DNA of 64,000 bases from Actinomycetes bacterium (GTDB taxonomy: Bacteria > Actinomycetota > Actinomycetes > Propionibacteriales > Nocardioidaceae), in assembly GCA_023417775.1 (NCBI GenBank), contig JAEZEJ010000119.1, positions 24,650-88,649 of the forward strand. The letters run 5' to 3'. The translations under genes and the position numbers were made by a program. How positions within the stretch are numbered: the first letter of the stretch is position 1; every line of letters starts with the position of its first letter. Of the stretch, positions 16,917-26,347 are shown piece after piece. The notes below the pieces were generated by a model. That model saw nothing but the letters and a program-made list of their open reading frames with translations, was not told the origin of the DNA and ran no database searches.

Positions 16917-19459
16917 GGTTGTCCCTCTCGGATGGGCAGGGCCTCGAGCAACCCACGGATCTGCTGGGCGGTCGGGGCCGTATCGGACCCGAGGAGGTCG
17001 AGCGCCTCTTCCAGGTGATCGCGGGCGCTCCCCGCGTGGCCGCGTGCGATGTCGATGCGGCCGAGTCCGTGCAGGGTGCGCGGCCGCTCATCGGCGATGC
17101 CCCACTGCGCGGCCAGCTGGTCGGCCTCCCGCAGCCGTTCCTCGGCCGCTTCGAGATCCCCCTCTACGAGCAGGTGTCCCAGATTGTTCAGGCACGTGAC
17201 CTCCAGGGCGCGCAGGCCACCGTCGCGGGAGAGGCGCAGCGCCTCCTCGGTCACCTCGACCGCGCGCATCGACTCCCCGCGCGCGTCGAGGGCGAGACCG
17301 AGAGCCGCCGATGCGTGGGCGTAGGTCATCGGTGAGCCGATGGAATGAGCCACCTCGCGGCTGCGTTCGGCCGCCTCGACCGCTTCCTCCACCCGCCCGA
17401 GCAGCAGATAGACCTCGCTGATGTTGCCGAGCGCGGTCGCCATGCTCTCCCGGCTGTCGTGGGCGCGTGCGCGCTCGAGTGCCTCCCGGTGGTGCTTCAA
17501 GGCCCCGTCGAGGTCGCCGAGACGTCGCAGGATGATCGCGATGTTGTCGATGAGGAGGTACTCGGAGGTCTCGTCCTGATCCTCCCGGGCCATCTCCAGG
17601 CACTCCTGGAACTGGCGCAGAGCAGCCGGCGCATCGCCCGCCTGCGCGGAGAGGATCGCCAGCGCGTTGGTGGCCGAGTAGGCCGCCCGGCGGGCACCGC
17701 AGCGCTGTCCGAGCTGCCGGGCACGCTCCAGGTGCAGAGCCGCCTCCGGCAGTCCGAGGCGGACCGAGGTGGTGCCGATCCCGAGTTCGGCGTAGGCCTC
17801 GCCCGCGGCATCCGCCGCACCCCGAGCGGCCTCGACGGCAGCTCGGTGCAAGGCGAGCGAGAGGTGGAGGCGGCCACGGTTGTCGAAATTGCGGCTGAGG
17901 GCCTGTGCGATCTCCAGCGTGATCTGCGGTGCCTCGACGGCGGCCGCCGCGGCGATCTCGACGAGGGCCTCGAGCTCGTCCTCCAGCCAGGCCGCCGCCT
18001 CCTCGGGAGTGTCGGGCAGCTCGATCTCGCGCTCACGCTCGAAGCGCCGCAAGGATCCCGGATAGAGCCGCTCGGAGCATCCCCAGGCTCGCGCGAGCAG
18101 GGCACCCGCCATGCGGGCCAGCGAGGACGACCTCGCGCTGGGAGGGTCCTCGTGCCATGACCTCGCGACGGCGTAGGTGCGCACGAGGGAGTGCAGGGAG
18201 ACGCGATCCTGGTGCACCTGCAGCACCAGATGCGCGGACTCCAGCTCATCGAGCAGCAGCTCGGACCGGGCATCGTCGCCGACGAGGGCGTCGAAGGCCG
18301 ACCGCGAGACACTGCGACACGGTTGCGCGGCCAGGAGCCGCAGGCACCGGCGCGCCTCCTCGGAGAGCATGGAGTAGCTCAGGGCGATCGTGGCGCTGAC
18401 GGGCTCATCGAGCTGATGGGACTCGAGTCGTCCGCGCAAGGCGGTGGCCTGGTCAGCGAGGCTCCACCCGTGGAGCCGGCGCACCCGCGCCGCGGTGAGG
18501 GCTGCGGCCAGCGGCAGGCCGTCCACCAGCTCGGCGATGGTCCGCGCGGCAGCGGGCTCCGCGTCGAGCACCGCGCCACCGGCCACTGCGCGCAGCAGCG
18601 CGAGGCTGTCCTCCGTCGCCCAGGTCGACACCGGCACACGCGTGATGCCGCCGACCGGCAGGCGTGCACGCGAGGTGATGATCACGGGGGTCGATGGCGC
18701 CGACCCGATGATCTCGACGACCTGATCGGCCACGGTCACATCGTCGAGGACGAGAGCAACGCGGCGGTGCTCCAACGTCGTGGCCACCGTGTCGGCGAGC
18801 TCCGTGAGCGTGGTTCCGGCGGGCACAGGGGCGCCCAGGGTCCTCAGGATCGCCTCGCAGATACCCCGTCCCGTCGCCAGGTCATCGGGCGATCGGGTGT
18901 CTCCCAGCGCCACCACGATGACGTCCAGGGCCCGCTGCCGTGCCAGCTCGGCGGTGGCGACCTCGAAGGCCAGCTCGGTCTTTCCGGTACCGGCCATTCC
19001 CTCGATCACGACAGGTGTGGTCGCCGCGAGACAGGCCTGCTGCTCCGGGCGGCGACCGATGAAGACCTCGGGACGGCGGGGGAGTCCCCGGTGCGCCGAG
19101 ACCGACTGGGTCAGGGCCCGGTGTCCTTGGGCGAGCACGCACCGGCTGTGCCAGAGCTCGAGCAGGGGCCCGCTGACCCCCAGGGCCGCGGCGATGTCGA
19201 CGACGAGCTGGACGTCCAGCCGTTTGCGGCCGTCGGCGAAGGCGTCGTACACCGTCATCCGCCCCGGGGTGACATCGCGGGGATGGACGCCGCGCTGTCT
19301 GCGCTCCTCGGCGACACGTCGGGCGATCTGGGTGAAGGAGGGGGACCCGGCAGCCGTTCGCCAGGCGCGCAGCTGCCCCGCGACATCGTCGAGGGTGCGG
19401 ACACCATCCAGCGTCTCGGCGGCGTGGTCGACGAGCGGGGACTGCGACGAGGTCATCAT
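16913..19459 (-). CDS. STAND (NB-ARC) ATPase with HTH-like N-terminus and TPR repeats
   Basis: The protein has about 848 residues. The N-terminus (about 25-110) resembles an XRE-type helix-turn-helix region. It is followed by a P-loop NTPase with Walker A EGMAGTGKTEL, Walker B VALVLDDVTVA and the NB-ARC-type VIITSRAR. The C-terminal half is tetratricopeptide repeats, for example GDLDGALKHHREALERARAH and GRVEEAVEAAERSREVAHSIG. STAND proteins act as ligand-gated switches. Tandem ATGs at 19459/19456 follow AGGA; an upstream GTG at 19489 is less likely. It is translationally coupled to the DUF3558-like lipoprotein and divergent from the Lon-like lipoprotein operon. Confidence 0.88.
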   Translation of the reverse strand: MMTSSQSPLVDHAAETLDGVRTLDDVAGQLRAWRTAAGSPSFTQIARRVAEERRQRGVHPRDVTPGRMTVYDAFADGRKRLDVQLVVDIAAALGVSGPLLELWHSRCVLAQGHRALTQSVSAHRGLPRRPEVFIGRRPEQQACLAATTPVVIEGMAGTGKTELAFEVATAELARQRALDVIVVALGDTRSPDDLATGRGICEAILRTLGAPVPAGTTLTELADTVATTLEHRRVALVLDDVTVADQVVEIIGSAPSTPVIITSRARLPVGGITRVPVSTWATEDSLALLRAVAGGAVLDAEPAAARTIAELVDGLPLAAALTAARVRRLHGWSLADQATALRGRLESHQLDEPVSATIALSYSMLSEEARRCLRLLAAQPCRSVSRSAFDALVGDDARSELLLDELESAHLVLQVHQDRVSLHSLVRTYAVARSWHEDPPSARSSSLARMAGALLARAWGCSERLYPGSLRRFEREREIELPDTPEEAAAWLEDELEALVEIAAAAAVEAPQITLEIAQALSRNFDNRGRLHLSLALHRAAVEAARGAADAAGEAYAELGIGTTSVRLGLPEAALHLERARQLGQRCGARRAAYSATNALAILSAQAGDAPAALRQFQECLEMAREDQDETSEYLLIDNIAIILRRLGDLDGALKHHREALERARAHDSRESMATALGNISEVYLLLGRVEEAVEAAERSREVAHSIGSPMTYAHASAALGLALDARGESMRAVEVTEEALRLSRDGGLRALEVTCLNNLGHLLVEGDLEAAEERLREADQLAAQWGIADERPRTLHGLGRIDIARGHAGSARDHLEEALDLLGSDTAPTAQQIRGLLEALPIREGQP

Positions 19460-19626
19460 CTTTCCTGGCATCAGAGGCTTTCGGGGCACCGGGACTGGTC
19501 CGCGGTGGCCTCACTATAGCGGCGGATCCGGTCCCGTTCGGATTCGTACGGGAAGGCGCCGATCGATGCCGCAGACGGTCGATGGGTGGGAGTCTTCTCC
19601 GGCGAGACCGATGGCCTCAGGGGTCG

Positions 19627-21576
19627 ATGAGTGCAGAACAGAATGGAGCGGATGTGACCGTGAACAGAGTCCGAGGTGCGCGCGGACGATGGATGATCCC
19701 CGGCGCGCTGGCCGGCATCGTCGCTGTGGCCGGTGCCGGGTGCACGTCCCCGTCACCGCGGGCGGAGTCGATCACGGTCACCTGGCTCGCCTTCGACTCC
19801 TCGGGCTCCGGCACCACCGGCGAGACGATCATCAGCCGACAGGAGCCGGACGCGCCGGGGGACTTCCGGGTCGAGTTCTCCGCCAACGAGGTCGGCGGGA
19901 TCGGCGCCCAGTCGCAGGCCGGGGCCTGGAATGCGGCGATCGTCTCGACGATCCTGTTGACCTCGCCGCTCGAGGGGGAGTTCCGCTTCGAGACCAATGG
20001 ACGGGTCGACGGCCCCAGCGCCGGCGCGCTCACCACCGCTGGCCTGATGGCGCTCGAGCGCGGCGATGACATCGATGCCGATGTCACGATGACCGGCACG
20101 ATCAACGCGACCGGGACGATCGGCCCGGTCGGTGGAATCCCGGAGAAGGTCGTCGCAGCGGGCGAGGCCGGCTTCGAGACGGTCCTGATCCCCTTGGGCC
20201 AGCGCAATGCCGCCAATGCGGAAGGCGAGATGGTCGATGTCGTGAGGGAAGCGGACCGAGCGGGTGTCGAGGTGATCGAGGTGGGCGACATCTACGAGGC
20301 CTACACGCACCTGACAGGCGAGGACATCGAGGTCCGGTCCGGTGCCCGCGACCCGCGCCTGGACAACCGCTCCTACGACAAGTTGAAGCCCCAGGTCGAC
20401 ATCACCTTCACGCGCTACAACGACGCCGACGCGCGCGTGCTGCGGTTGCCGAAGGAGGTGCAGGAGGTGTTTGCGCAGACGGGAGTCCGAGAGCTCATCC
20501 GAGGGTTCCACGAGGAGGCCGTCGGTCTTCAGCAGCAAGGACTGCAGGCTGGGGCCTATGACCTGGCCTCGCAGGCCGCCTCGGCACTGGAGGGTGTCGC
20601 GGCCACGGGTGAGCTGCTGCAGCCGGTCTTCACCCAGGGGCTCGACGGCCTGCCGGTGTTCTTCGACCAGGCCATGGACATCTCCTCCGCCGAGCAGGGC
20701 TTCTTCGCCTTCCTCGATCAGCTCTCGACCTTCGAGCCGAAGACCATCGCCGATGCGGAGGGTCTGGTGCGTGCCTATGCCAGCATCTTCGACGCCTATT
20801 CGCTCCTGATCTTCTCGAGCCAACTCATCGAGGAGCTCAAGACGGACTGGGAGTCCGGGGCGATCTCCTCCCCGGACGAGCTCTTCTCCCGGCTGGTGAC
20901 CCCCGTCTACTGGGCCGAGCTCGCCGAGGCCCAGATCACCTCGGCGGGTGTCATGCTCGAGGTCGGACGTGACAACCCGGGAGCCGACCTGGCCGAAGAG
21001 GTCGACCTCGCTCAGGTCGGCGACTTCTTCCGTCGCGGGGCGGATGCGAACTTCGCCACCTTCGAGGAGGTCGTCGTGGCCGATCTCGCCGATGCGCGGG
21101 GGCTCAGCCGCGAGGTGGCGCTGTCGCTGCTGGCATCGGTCGACACCAATGTGGCGGCCGCAGTGAGCCAGGCGAGTGTGCAGCCGGCGATCGCCGACTA
21201 CATCGGCGGCGACAAGGCCAATGCCCAGTACGCGACCCTCGGGTACGGGCTCAGCAACTATGTGCGCAATCAGATGCTCGTCGACAAGTACTACAACAAC
21301 GCCGAACTCGACAATCTGCTGAACGTGACCGGCGTGCGTTTCGATGCGGTGCTCGGTCGCGCCCTCGACCTGGGCCGCGATCAGCTCGCCTCGGAGATCG
21401 AGCTCCTGAGGGAGGTGGACACCGAGCCCGTGCTCGGTGTCGCCAGCTACGAGACCGCCGGGATCCTGCGTCGCGGCGAGATCGGGGACCAGTTCTCCGC
21501 GATCGGCGTCTACAACCAGTCCTTCCTGACCGCGCGTGTGCTCCGCTATCTGGGCGGGTTCGTGGACGAGGAATGA
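19627..21576 (+). CDS. Exported Lon-type (S16) serine protease domain lipoprotein
   Basis: With ATG 19627 the protein has 649 residues and a signal sequence ending in GAGC (Cys39), a lipobox. Residues about 48-225 resemble the proteolytic domain of Lon: GRVDGPSAGALTTAGL carries Ser131 and IGPVGGIPEKVVAAG carries Lys174. Their 43-residue spacing equals that of Ser679 and Lys722 in E. coli Lon. There is no AAA+ ATPase domain. The remaining 420 residues are largely helical and unfamiliar. GTG at 19654, after GGAG, is an alternative start and keeps the signal. It overlaps the next lipoprotein gene by 4 bases. The role is inferred to be ATP-independent proteolysis at the outer face of the membrane. 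Confidence 0.8.
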   Translation: MSAEQNGADVTVNRVRGARGRWMIPGALAGIVAVAGAGCTSPSPRAESITVTWLAFDSSGSGTTGETIISRQEPDAPGDFRVEFSANEVGGIGAQSQAGAWNAAIVSTILLTSPLEGEFRFETNGRVDGPSAGALTTAGLMALERGDDIDADVTMTGTINATGTIGPVGGIPEKVVAAGEAGFETVLIPLGQRNAANAEGEMVDVVREADRAGVEVIEVGDIYEAYTHLTGEDIEVRSGARDPRLDNRSYDKLKPQVDITFTRYNDADARVLRLPKEVQEVFAQTGVRELIRGFHEEAVGLQQQGLQAGAYDLASQAASALEGVAATGELLQPVFTQGLDGLPVFFDQAMDISSAEQGFFAFLDQLSTFEPKTIADAEGLVRAYASIFDAYSLLIFSSQLIEELKTDWESGAISSPDELFSRLVTPVYWAELAEAQITSAGVMLEVGRDNPGADLAEEVDLAQVGDFFRRGADANFATFEEVVVADLADARGLSREVALSLLASVDTNVAAAVSQASVQPAIADYIGGDKANAQYATLGYGLSNYVRNQMLVDKYYNNAELDNLLNVTGVRFDAVLGRALDLGRDQLASEIELLREVDTEPVLGVASYETAGILRRGEIGDQFSAIGVYNQSFLTARVLRYLGGFVDEE

Positions 21577-22319
21577 GCCGTTCGCGATGCGGGGGTGTCA
21601 CGGCGATCCTCGTGGGTGCCGCGGTGCTGGCGATCCTCGCCGGCGGCTGTGGTCGGGAGACCGCCTCCTCCACGTCCTCGTCGTCCGAACGCTGGTGCCG
21701 GGAAGGGGATGCGTCCCCGGCTTGCGCGGACGAGGTGTACGGCACCTTCGCCGATCTCCAGGCCGAGGGCCGAGGCGAGACGGTCATCGATCTCCCTGAC
21801 GACATCGGCGATGCGCGAGCGGGTGTCGTGCGGATGACCTATGAGGGTGACGCGCCGCTGGTGGTGTGGAGCCTCGACGAGGAGCACGTCGAGCAGATGA
21901 TCCTGATCGACGCGACGATCGGTCTCGTCGCCTCCGATCCGGGCGAGTTCGACGGCGAGACGATGTGGTGGCCCGCCAACGATCCTCCGCGGGCGCTGCG
22001 GGTCGAGGGCGACGGCAGCTGGGAGCTCAGCGTGCTGCCGGTCTCGGCGGCCCCTCCGCTGGAGAGCGAGGGGCGAGGAATCCGCGTCTATCTGTATGAC
22101 GGTCCCGGCGGGGTGGTGTCGGGCCACAAGCCCAACACCGAGGTCGGCATGTCGCTGACGCAGTTCCGCCTGACCACCGACGGTGGAACACCGAAGGAGC
22201 TGGTGACGGAGCGTACGAGGACCGCCGACTTCAGGGCGCGCCTCGATCCGGGGCCGTCGGTGCTGATCGTCGGCCATCGCGGCCCCTGGACGCTGGAGCT
22301 GCCGATCGAGGAGTGGTGA
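21573..22319 (+). CDS. Predicted lipoprotein coupled to the Lon-like protease
   Basis: This 248-residue protein starts MSRSRCGGVTAILVG and carries the lipobox LAGGC at about residues 22-26. A Ser/Thr linker follows, then a domain with two Cys residues (RWCREGDASPACAD) and a strand-rich C-terminus. The ATGA overlap with the upstream gene indicates translational coupling, so it may be a partner, inhibitor or substrate-presenting subunit of the protease. I do not recognise the family. Confidence 0.75.
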   Translation: MSRSRCGGVTAILVGAAVLAILAGGCGRETASSTSSSSERWCREGDASPACADEVYGTFADLQAEGRGETVIDLPDDIGDARAGVVRMTYEGDAPLVVWSLDEEHVEQMILIDATIGLVASDPGEFDGETMWWPANDPPRALRVEGDGSWELSVLPVSAAPPLESEGRGIRVYLYDGPGGVVSGHKPNTEVGMSLTQFRLTTDGGTPKELVTERTRTADFRARLDPGPSVLIVGHRGPWTLELPIEEW

Positions 22320-22385
22320 GCTGTCCGAGCCTGGGTTTACGCTCAGGTCAGCGGCGCGTGCCGCCCGCCGACGGGAGGGTCGTCG

Positions 22386-22955
22386 ATGACCAAGGTCACG
22401 TATTCGATGGGCATGTCCCTCGACGGCTACATCATGGGACCGGACGGCTCCTTCGACTGGTCGGTGCCCGATGAGGCGCTCTTCCGCTTCTCCATCGAGG
22501 AGGTGCGCCGGGTCGGCACGATGATCCTCGGGCGGCGCCTGTACGAGACGATGCTCTACTGGGAGGACCCCGACGCCGAGGCCACATTCGACGAGGCCGA
22601 GCGCGAGTTCGCGGACATCTGGAACGCCCTCCCGAAGATCGTCTTCTCCACCACCCTCGCCGAGGTGCGCGGCAACGCCCGGCTGGCCACCGGCAGCCTC
22701 GCCGAGGAGATCGAGCGATGCCGGGTCGCGTCGACCGGGGGAGCCATCGCGGTCGGGGGAGCGATGCTCGCGGCCGAGGCCATCGCGGCGGACCTCATCG
22801 ACGAGTACCAGATCCGCGTCTTCCCGGTGCTCGTCGGCGGCGGTACCTCGTTCTTCGCCCACCATGGCGACCGCAGCGACCTGGAGCTCATCGAGACGCG
22901 GGCCTTCGACTCCCAGGTCGTCTACCTCGGCTATCGCGTGGTGCACCGGACATGA
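22386..22955 (+). CDS. Dihydrofolate reductase-family (RibD C-terminal-like) protein
   Basis: This 189-residue protein begins MTKVTYSMGMSLDGYIMGPDGSFDW, the conserved opening of the YwjB/YyaP and RibD C-terminal family. It continues with TMILGRRLYETM and ends with IRVFPVLVGGGTSFFA, the NADPH-binding GGG region. These proteins have a DHFR fold; most act as NADPH-dependent reductases of unknown substrate rather than as true DHFR. It overlaps the next gene by 4 bases. Confidence 0.88.
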   Translation: MTKVTYSMGMSLDGYIMGPDGSFDWSVPDEALFRFSIEEVRRVGTMILGRRLYETMLYWEDPDAEATFDEAEREFADIWNALPKIVFSTTLAEVRGNARLATGSLAEEIERCRVASTGGAIAVGGAMLAAEAIAADLIDEYQIRVFPVLVGGGTSFFAHHGDRSDLELIETRAFDSQVVYLGYRVVHRT

Positions 22956-23569
22956 CCGCCGCGATCGATCTCAAGAGGTCGCTTCCCGGCTACCGCGCGC
23001 CGCGAGGGCGCTTCGAGATCGTCGACCTCCCCGCGATGAGCTATCTCATGATCGACGGCCACGGGGATCCGAACACGTCACCTGCCTATGCCGACGCCCT
23101 CGCGACCCTCTACCCGGTCGCCTACACCCTCAAGTTCGCCAGCAAGAGGGAACTCGGACGCGACTACGTGGTCCCTCCGCTGGAAGGGCTCTGGTGGGCC
23201 GAGGACATGGACGCCTTCACCGTCTCGCGCGACAAGTCCCGGTGGAGCTGGACGATGATGCTGATGGTGCCTGACTGGCTCGGCGACGAGGAGATCGAGT
23301 CCGCCGTCGAGCATGTGCGTGCCAAGAACCCGCCGCGGTTGGCGGATCTCCGCTTCGCCCCGTGGGCCGAGGGCCGCTGCGTGCAGACCCTCCATGTCGG
23401 CCCGTTCGACGACGAGGGGCCGGTGCTCGCGCGGATGCACCAGGAGTTCATCCCCAGCCACGGTCTCCGCCTGGACGGCACCCATCACGAGATCTATCTC
23501 AGCGATCCCCGCAAGGCCGCGCCCGAACGGCTTCGCACCATCCTGCGGCAGCCGGTCGCGGCCGCCTGA
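22952..23569 (+). CDS. GyrI-like small-molecule-binding domain protein
   Basis: This 205-residue protein starts at the ATGA overlap with the DHFR-family gene. The opening GRFEIVDLPAMSYLMIDGHGDPN and the later RCVQTLHVGPFDDEGPVLARMHQEF and HHEIYLSDPRKAAPERLRTILRQPV are typical of the stand-alone GyrI-like (SHS2/BacTRAP) proteins. Such proteins bind or hydrolyse lipophilic small molecules. Coupling to a DHFR-like reductase suggests a small detoxification pair. Confidence 0.87.
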   Translation: MTAAIDLKRSLPGYRAPRGRFEIVDLPAMSYLMIDGHGDPNTSPAYADALATLYPVAYTLKFASKRELGRDYVVPPLEGLWWAEDMDAFTVSRDKSRWSWTMMLMVPDWLGDEEIESAVEHVRAKNPPRLADLRFAPWAEGRCVQTLHVGPFDDEGPVLARMHQEFIPSHGLRLDGTHHEIYLSDPRKAAPERLRTILRQPVAAA

Positions 23570-23584
23570 CCGCCCGTCGCCGGG

Positions 23585-24217
23585 CTAGTGCGGTCCGTAA
23601 CGCTCGTAGGCGGCCTGGAAGAGCCGCACCGTGTCCGCCTCGCTCAGCCCCTCGATGCCGGGCAGCAGGAGGTACGGCGTGTTGACCCGCAGATAGGGCC
23701 GCGGGCCGACGAGCAGTGTCTGAGACCCGGGGTGGGCATTGACCCTGGCATGGCCCTGCGGTGTCAGCGGCATGACCGCGCATCGTCCGCCCACATCGTT
23801 ATGGGTCCAGACTCTGCGGTACTCGGGCGGATGCACGTCGCTCCACAAGAAGGGTCCGATGCCTCGCAGCCAGATCCCCCTCGGGTCGAGGACGACCGGA
23901 GCCGTCTCGGCCTCCGCCCGGAATCGGTGGAGACGGTTCACCAGCGCGAGGCCGCCGGCGGTCCCCAGCCCGAAGAACACGAGGAACCCGCCGAACAGGA
24001 TCAGGACGGCCCAGGCGCCCACCTCGCGCAGCGCTACGCCGACGATGATCGCGAGGACACCCGCCACCGCGACGAGCAGGAACACGAGCAGAGCGATCTG
24101 CCGACGCCGGTACCAGCGCCGGAACGGCTCGGATCGGCGGCCCTCCAGGACGACGTCGCCGTGGAGGTCGAGCTGATGCAACGCCTCAGCAACGCCGGCT
24201 GGCCTCAACCGTGCCAC
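23585..24217 (-). CDS. Membrane protein with two N-terminal segments and PH-like C-terminus
   Basis: This 210-residue protein starts with GTG at 24217. Two adjacent membrane segments (about residues 41-62 and 67-92: ALLVFLLVAVAGVLAIIVGV and GAWAVLILFGGFLVFFGLG) precede a soluble domain containing VVLDPRGIWLRGIGPFLWSDV, which has the pattern of PH-like domains in short actinobacterial membrane proteins. The function is unknown. It is convergent with the GyrI-like gene. Confidence 0.7.
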   Translation of the reverse strand: MARLRPAGVAEALHQLDLHGDVVLEGRRSEPFRRWYRRRQIALLVFLLVAVAGVLAIIVGVALREVGAWAVLILFGGFLVFFGLGTAGGLALVNRLHRFRAEAETAPVVLDPRGIWLRGIGPFLWSDVHPPEYRRVWTHNDVGGRCAVMPLTPQGHARVNAHPGSQTLLVGPRPYLRVNTPYLLLPGIEGLSEADTVRLFQAAYERYGPH

Positions 24218-24377
24218 CGTCCGAGACCTGTTCCCGGTCGGTGGGTGGTCGGCCGGGAACAGGAGAGCATGGCCTCAGGCTACTGCAGCGATTGGCTACG
24301 CTGATCCCGCAGAGACCTTGTTCAGGCGCCAGGCATCGGCGTTCCGCCCGACCTCGGGCACGACGGAAGAGAGCGCG

Positions 24378-25424
24378 ATGACCGACCGATCCGCCCCGCG
24401 TCTACGGCTGCGTGGGCGCAGCGGTGTGATCGTCGTACTCGGCGTCACGCTGATCGTGCTGATGGCCGTCGGCGCGCGGTACGGACCTCAGCTGCTGCGC
24501 CGCGACGAGGTGAACGATGTCGCGACCTCGGCGGCCGACGCGCTACGCGCCGCGCCGGGCGTGGCGTCAGCCGATGTCACGGTGGATCACCGCCTGCGGA
24601 GCCCTCGCCGAGAGCTCTCGGATCGGATCGGCGATTCGCGGAGGCCCCGCGGTGAGGTGACCCTCGATGCCGTCGTGTCCGAGGACATCGCACCCGATGA
24701 GCTTGCCGAGGCACTCACGAGGGCGCGTTCGGCACTGGACGACCCGACGCTGGCACGCCACGCGATCTCGATCCGGCTCACTCAGCGGGGCAGCGACCGC
24801 AGGATCTTCGACGGTTGGGGAGTCGCGATACCCGCCACATCCCGCACCGGCGCCCAGACGCTCGAGATCGCCGCACTCGCGCTCGACCTGCCGGACGGTG
24901 CCTGGCTCGATCTCGATCCGGCGACCTTCGAGCAGGGGCAGTTCAACTCGGCGGGTCCGCCGCCCTTTCACGAGCTCCTCGGACAGGACGTCCATGGGGG
25001 CTTCACGATCGGCGCTCGTCTGCAGGCCGAGACCACCTCGGCCTTCCTCGACGAGGCGCTTCGGCTGACGGCCACGGCCGCCGAGTCCCTCGACGGGCCG
25101 ACGGCCCTCCAACTGCTCGGACCGCGCGACGCTGTCGTGCTGACGGCGACCCAGCCCGACGATATCGGGGCCGCCCTCCGCGCGATCACCGAGCGGATCG
25201 GAGAGCTCACCGATCCGGACGCGCTGACCCTGTCCTACGAGGCAGGACTGGACTGGGCGATCGATGACGGTGCTTCCCGCGGCATCCCGACCGTGAGGCT
25301 CACCCTCGATACCGGGCGATGCGCACCGGACGACGAGCACACCGCGCTGGTCGACGACCTGGAGCGCATCCTCGATGAGCGATCCGTCCGCGGGACCGTC
25401 GAGACGGCCGGATGCACCGGATAG
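24378..25424 (+). CDS. Hypothetical membrane-anchored protein
   Basis: This 348-residue protein has a single N-terminal membrane segment (about residues 16-34, VIVVLGVTLIVLMAVGA) and a long extracytoplasmic part with repeated alpha/beta units such as VATSAADALRAAPGVASADVTV and DELAEALTRARSALDD. Two Cys occur near the C-terminus, in GRCAPDD and AGCTG. ATG 24378 has a weak AGAG site and puts the anchor at the N-terminus. I do not recognise a family. Confidence 0.7.
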   Translation: MTDRSAPRLRLRGRSGVIVVLGVTLIVLMAVGARYGPQLLRRDEVNDVATSAADALRAAPGVASADVTVDHRLRSPRRELSDRIGDSRRPRGEVTLDAVVSEDIAPDELAEALTRARSALDDPTLARHAISIRLTQRGSDRRIFDGWGVAIPATSRTGAQTLEIAALALDLPDGAWLDLDPATFEQGQFNSAGPPPFHELLGQDVHGGFTIGARLQAETTSAFLDEALRLTATAAESLDGPTALQLLGPRDAVVLTATQPDDIGAALRAITERIGELTDPDALTLSYEAGLDWAIDDGASRGIPTVRLTLDTGRCAPDDEHTALVDDLERILDERSVRGTVETAGCTG

Positions 25425-25437
25425 GGCGCTCGATGGC

Positions 25438-25809
25438 TCAGGCCGGCGGCTCACCCGGGGCGTACTGACCGCAGATCCACCGGCAGATCGCCTCGACGAC
25501 ATAGTCCCTCTCCGCCTCGTCGAGGGCGCGGCCGGCGGGGAGGCCGTGCCACCGCGCCAGGCACGTGCGACAGCAGGTGGCGGTCGCGTGCTGGGCCACG
25601 AACACCGGGTGCCCGCGGTAGGGGGTCTGGCGTCCGTCGTTGCGCGGCTCGGCCGGAGCGAGCCGACTCTCGATCAGCTCACGTGCGTGCCGGCGGACGG
25701 TGACGATTCCGCGCAGGTCGACGACGGCGCGGTCCCGGCCATGGAGCCGGAACCGCGCACGGAACCGCTGCCGGCCGATCCGCTCGAGTCGGGCGTCCAG
25801 CTCGTCCAT
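25438..25809 (-). CDS. DUF4186 domain protein
   Basis: This 123-residue protein has the highly conserved DUF4186 signature: RLHGRDRAVVDLRG, RLAPAEPRNDGRQTP, GHPVFVAQHATATCCRTCL and WHGLPAGRALDEAE. The Cys/His cluster (HATATCC-x2-C plus WH) suggests a metal site. The start ATG at 25809 overlaps the stop of the upstream DksA/TraR-type gene by one base (TGATG), so the two are translationally coupled. No function is known for the family. Confidence 0.9.
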   Translation of the reverse strand: MDELDARLERIGRQRFRARFRLHGRDRAVVDLRGIVTVRRHARELIESRLAPAEPRNDGRQTPYRGHPVFVAQHATATCCRTCLARWHGLPAGRALDEAERDYVVEAICRWICGQYAPGEPPA

Positions 25810-26180
25810 CAACGAGCCGCCCGGGTCGCACAGTCGATACAACGACGGGCGGCCGGCTGGGCCAGCAGCCGTTCGTGGGCGATGACCCGGTCGCAGTCCT
25901 CGCATCGCCCATAGACGCCTTCCGCGATGCGAGCGAGGGCGGCGTCGACATCGTCCAGGTGGACGGTCGCCGAGTCGAGCAGAGCGCTCGCCTGCGAGCG
26001 CTCGAAGGCGATCGTCGAGCCCTCGGGATCGTGCTCGTCGTCATTGGCGCCGAGCTGGGTCGTCTCGACGATCGACGTGACATCGCGGCCGAGCGCCGCC
26101 ATCCGCCGCACGGTGCGTTCGCGGTCGGCGATGAGCAGCCGCTCCAGCTCGGCGAGATGGGCGGGGGAGGGTGGAGTCAT
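25809..26180 (-). CDS. DksA/TraR-type C4 zinc-finger protein
   Basis: This 123-residue protein has a helical N-terminal half and a C-terminal C4 zinc finger, CEDCDRVIAHERLLAQPAARRCIDC (split here only by its spacer). That matches the DksA/TraR family, whose members bind in the secondary channel of RNA polymerase. The length and the acidic helix (TTQLGANDDEHDPEGSTIAFER) fit short actinobacterial members. ATG 26180 follows GGAGGTGAG at 7 bases, a very strong ribosome-binding site. It is coupled to DUF4186 and divergent from cmtR. Confidence 0.9.
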   Translation of the reverse strand: MTPPSPAHLAELERLLIADRERTVRRMAALGRDVTSIVETTQLGANDDEHDPEGSTIAFERSQASALLDSATVHLDDVDAALARIAEGVYGRCEDCDRVIAHERLLAQPAARRCIDCATRAAR

Positions 26181-26347
26181 CGCCCTCACCTCCTGACGGG
26201 TGCTTGATCCCGCATCGGTCCACGAGCGAACCGGCCTCGTCGCCCCAGCCTGCTTCTCCAGCGGCATCGTCACGGTACCGCCGCTGGACAATCTCTCGGC
26301 GTGATCGCGCACCACCGGCACGTGCCGTACGCCACGAGGTCCGGCAC

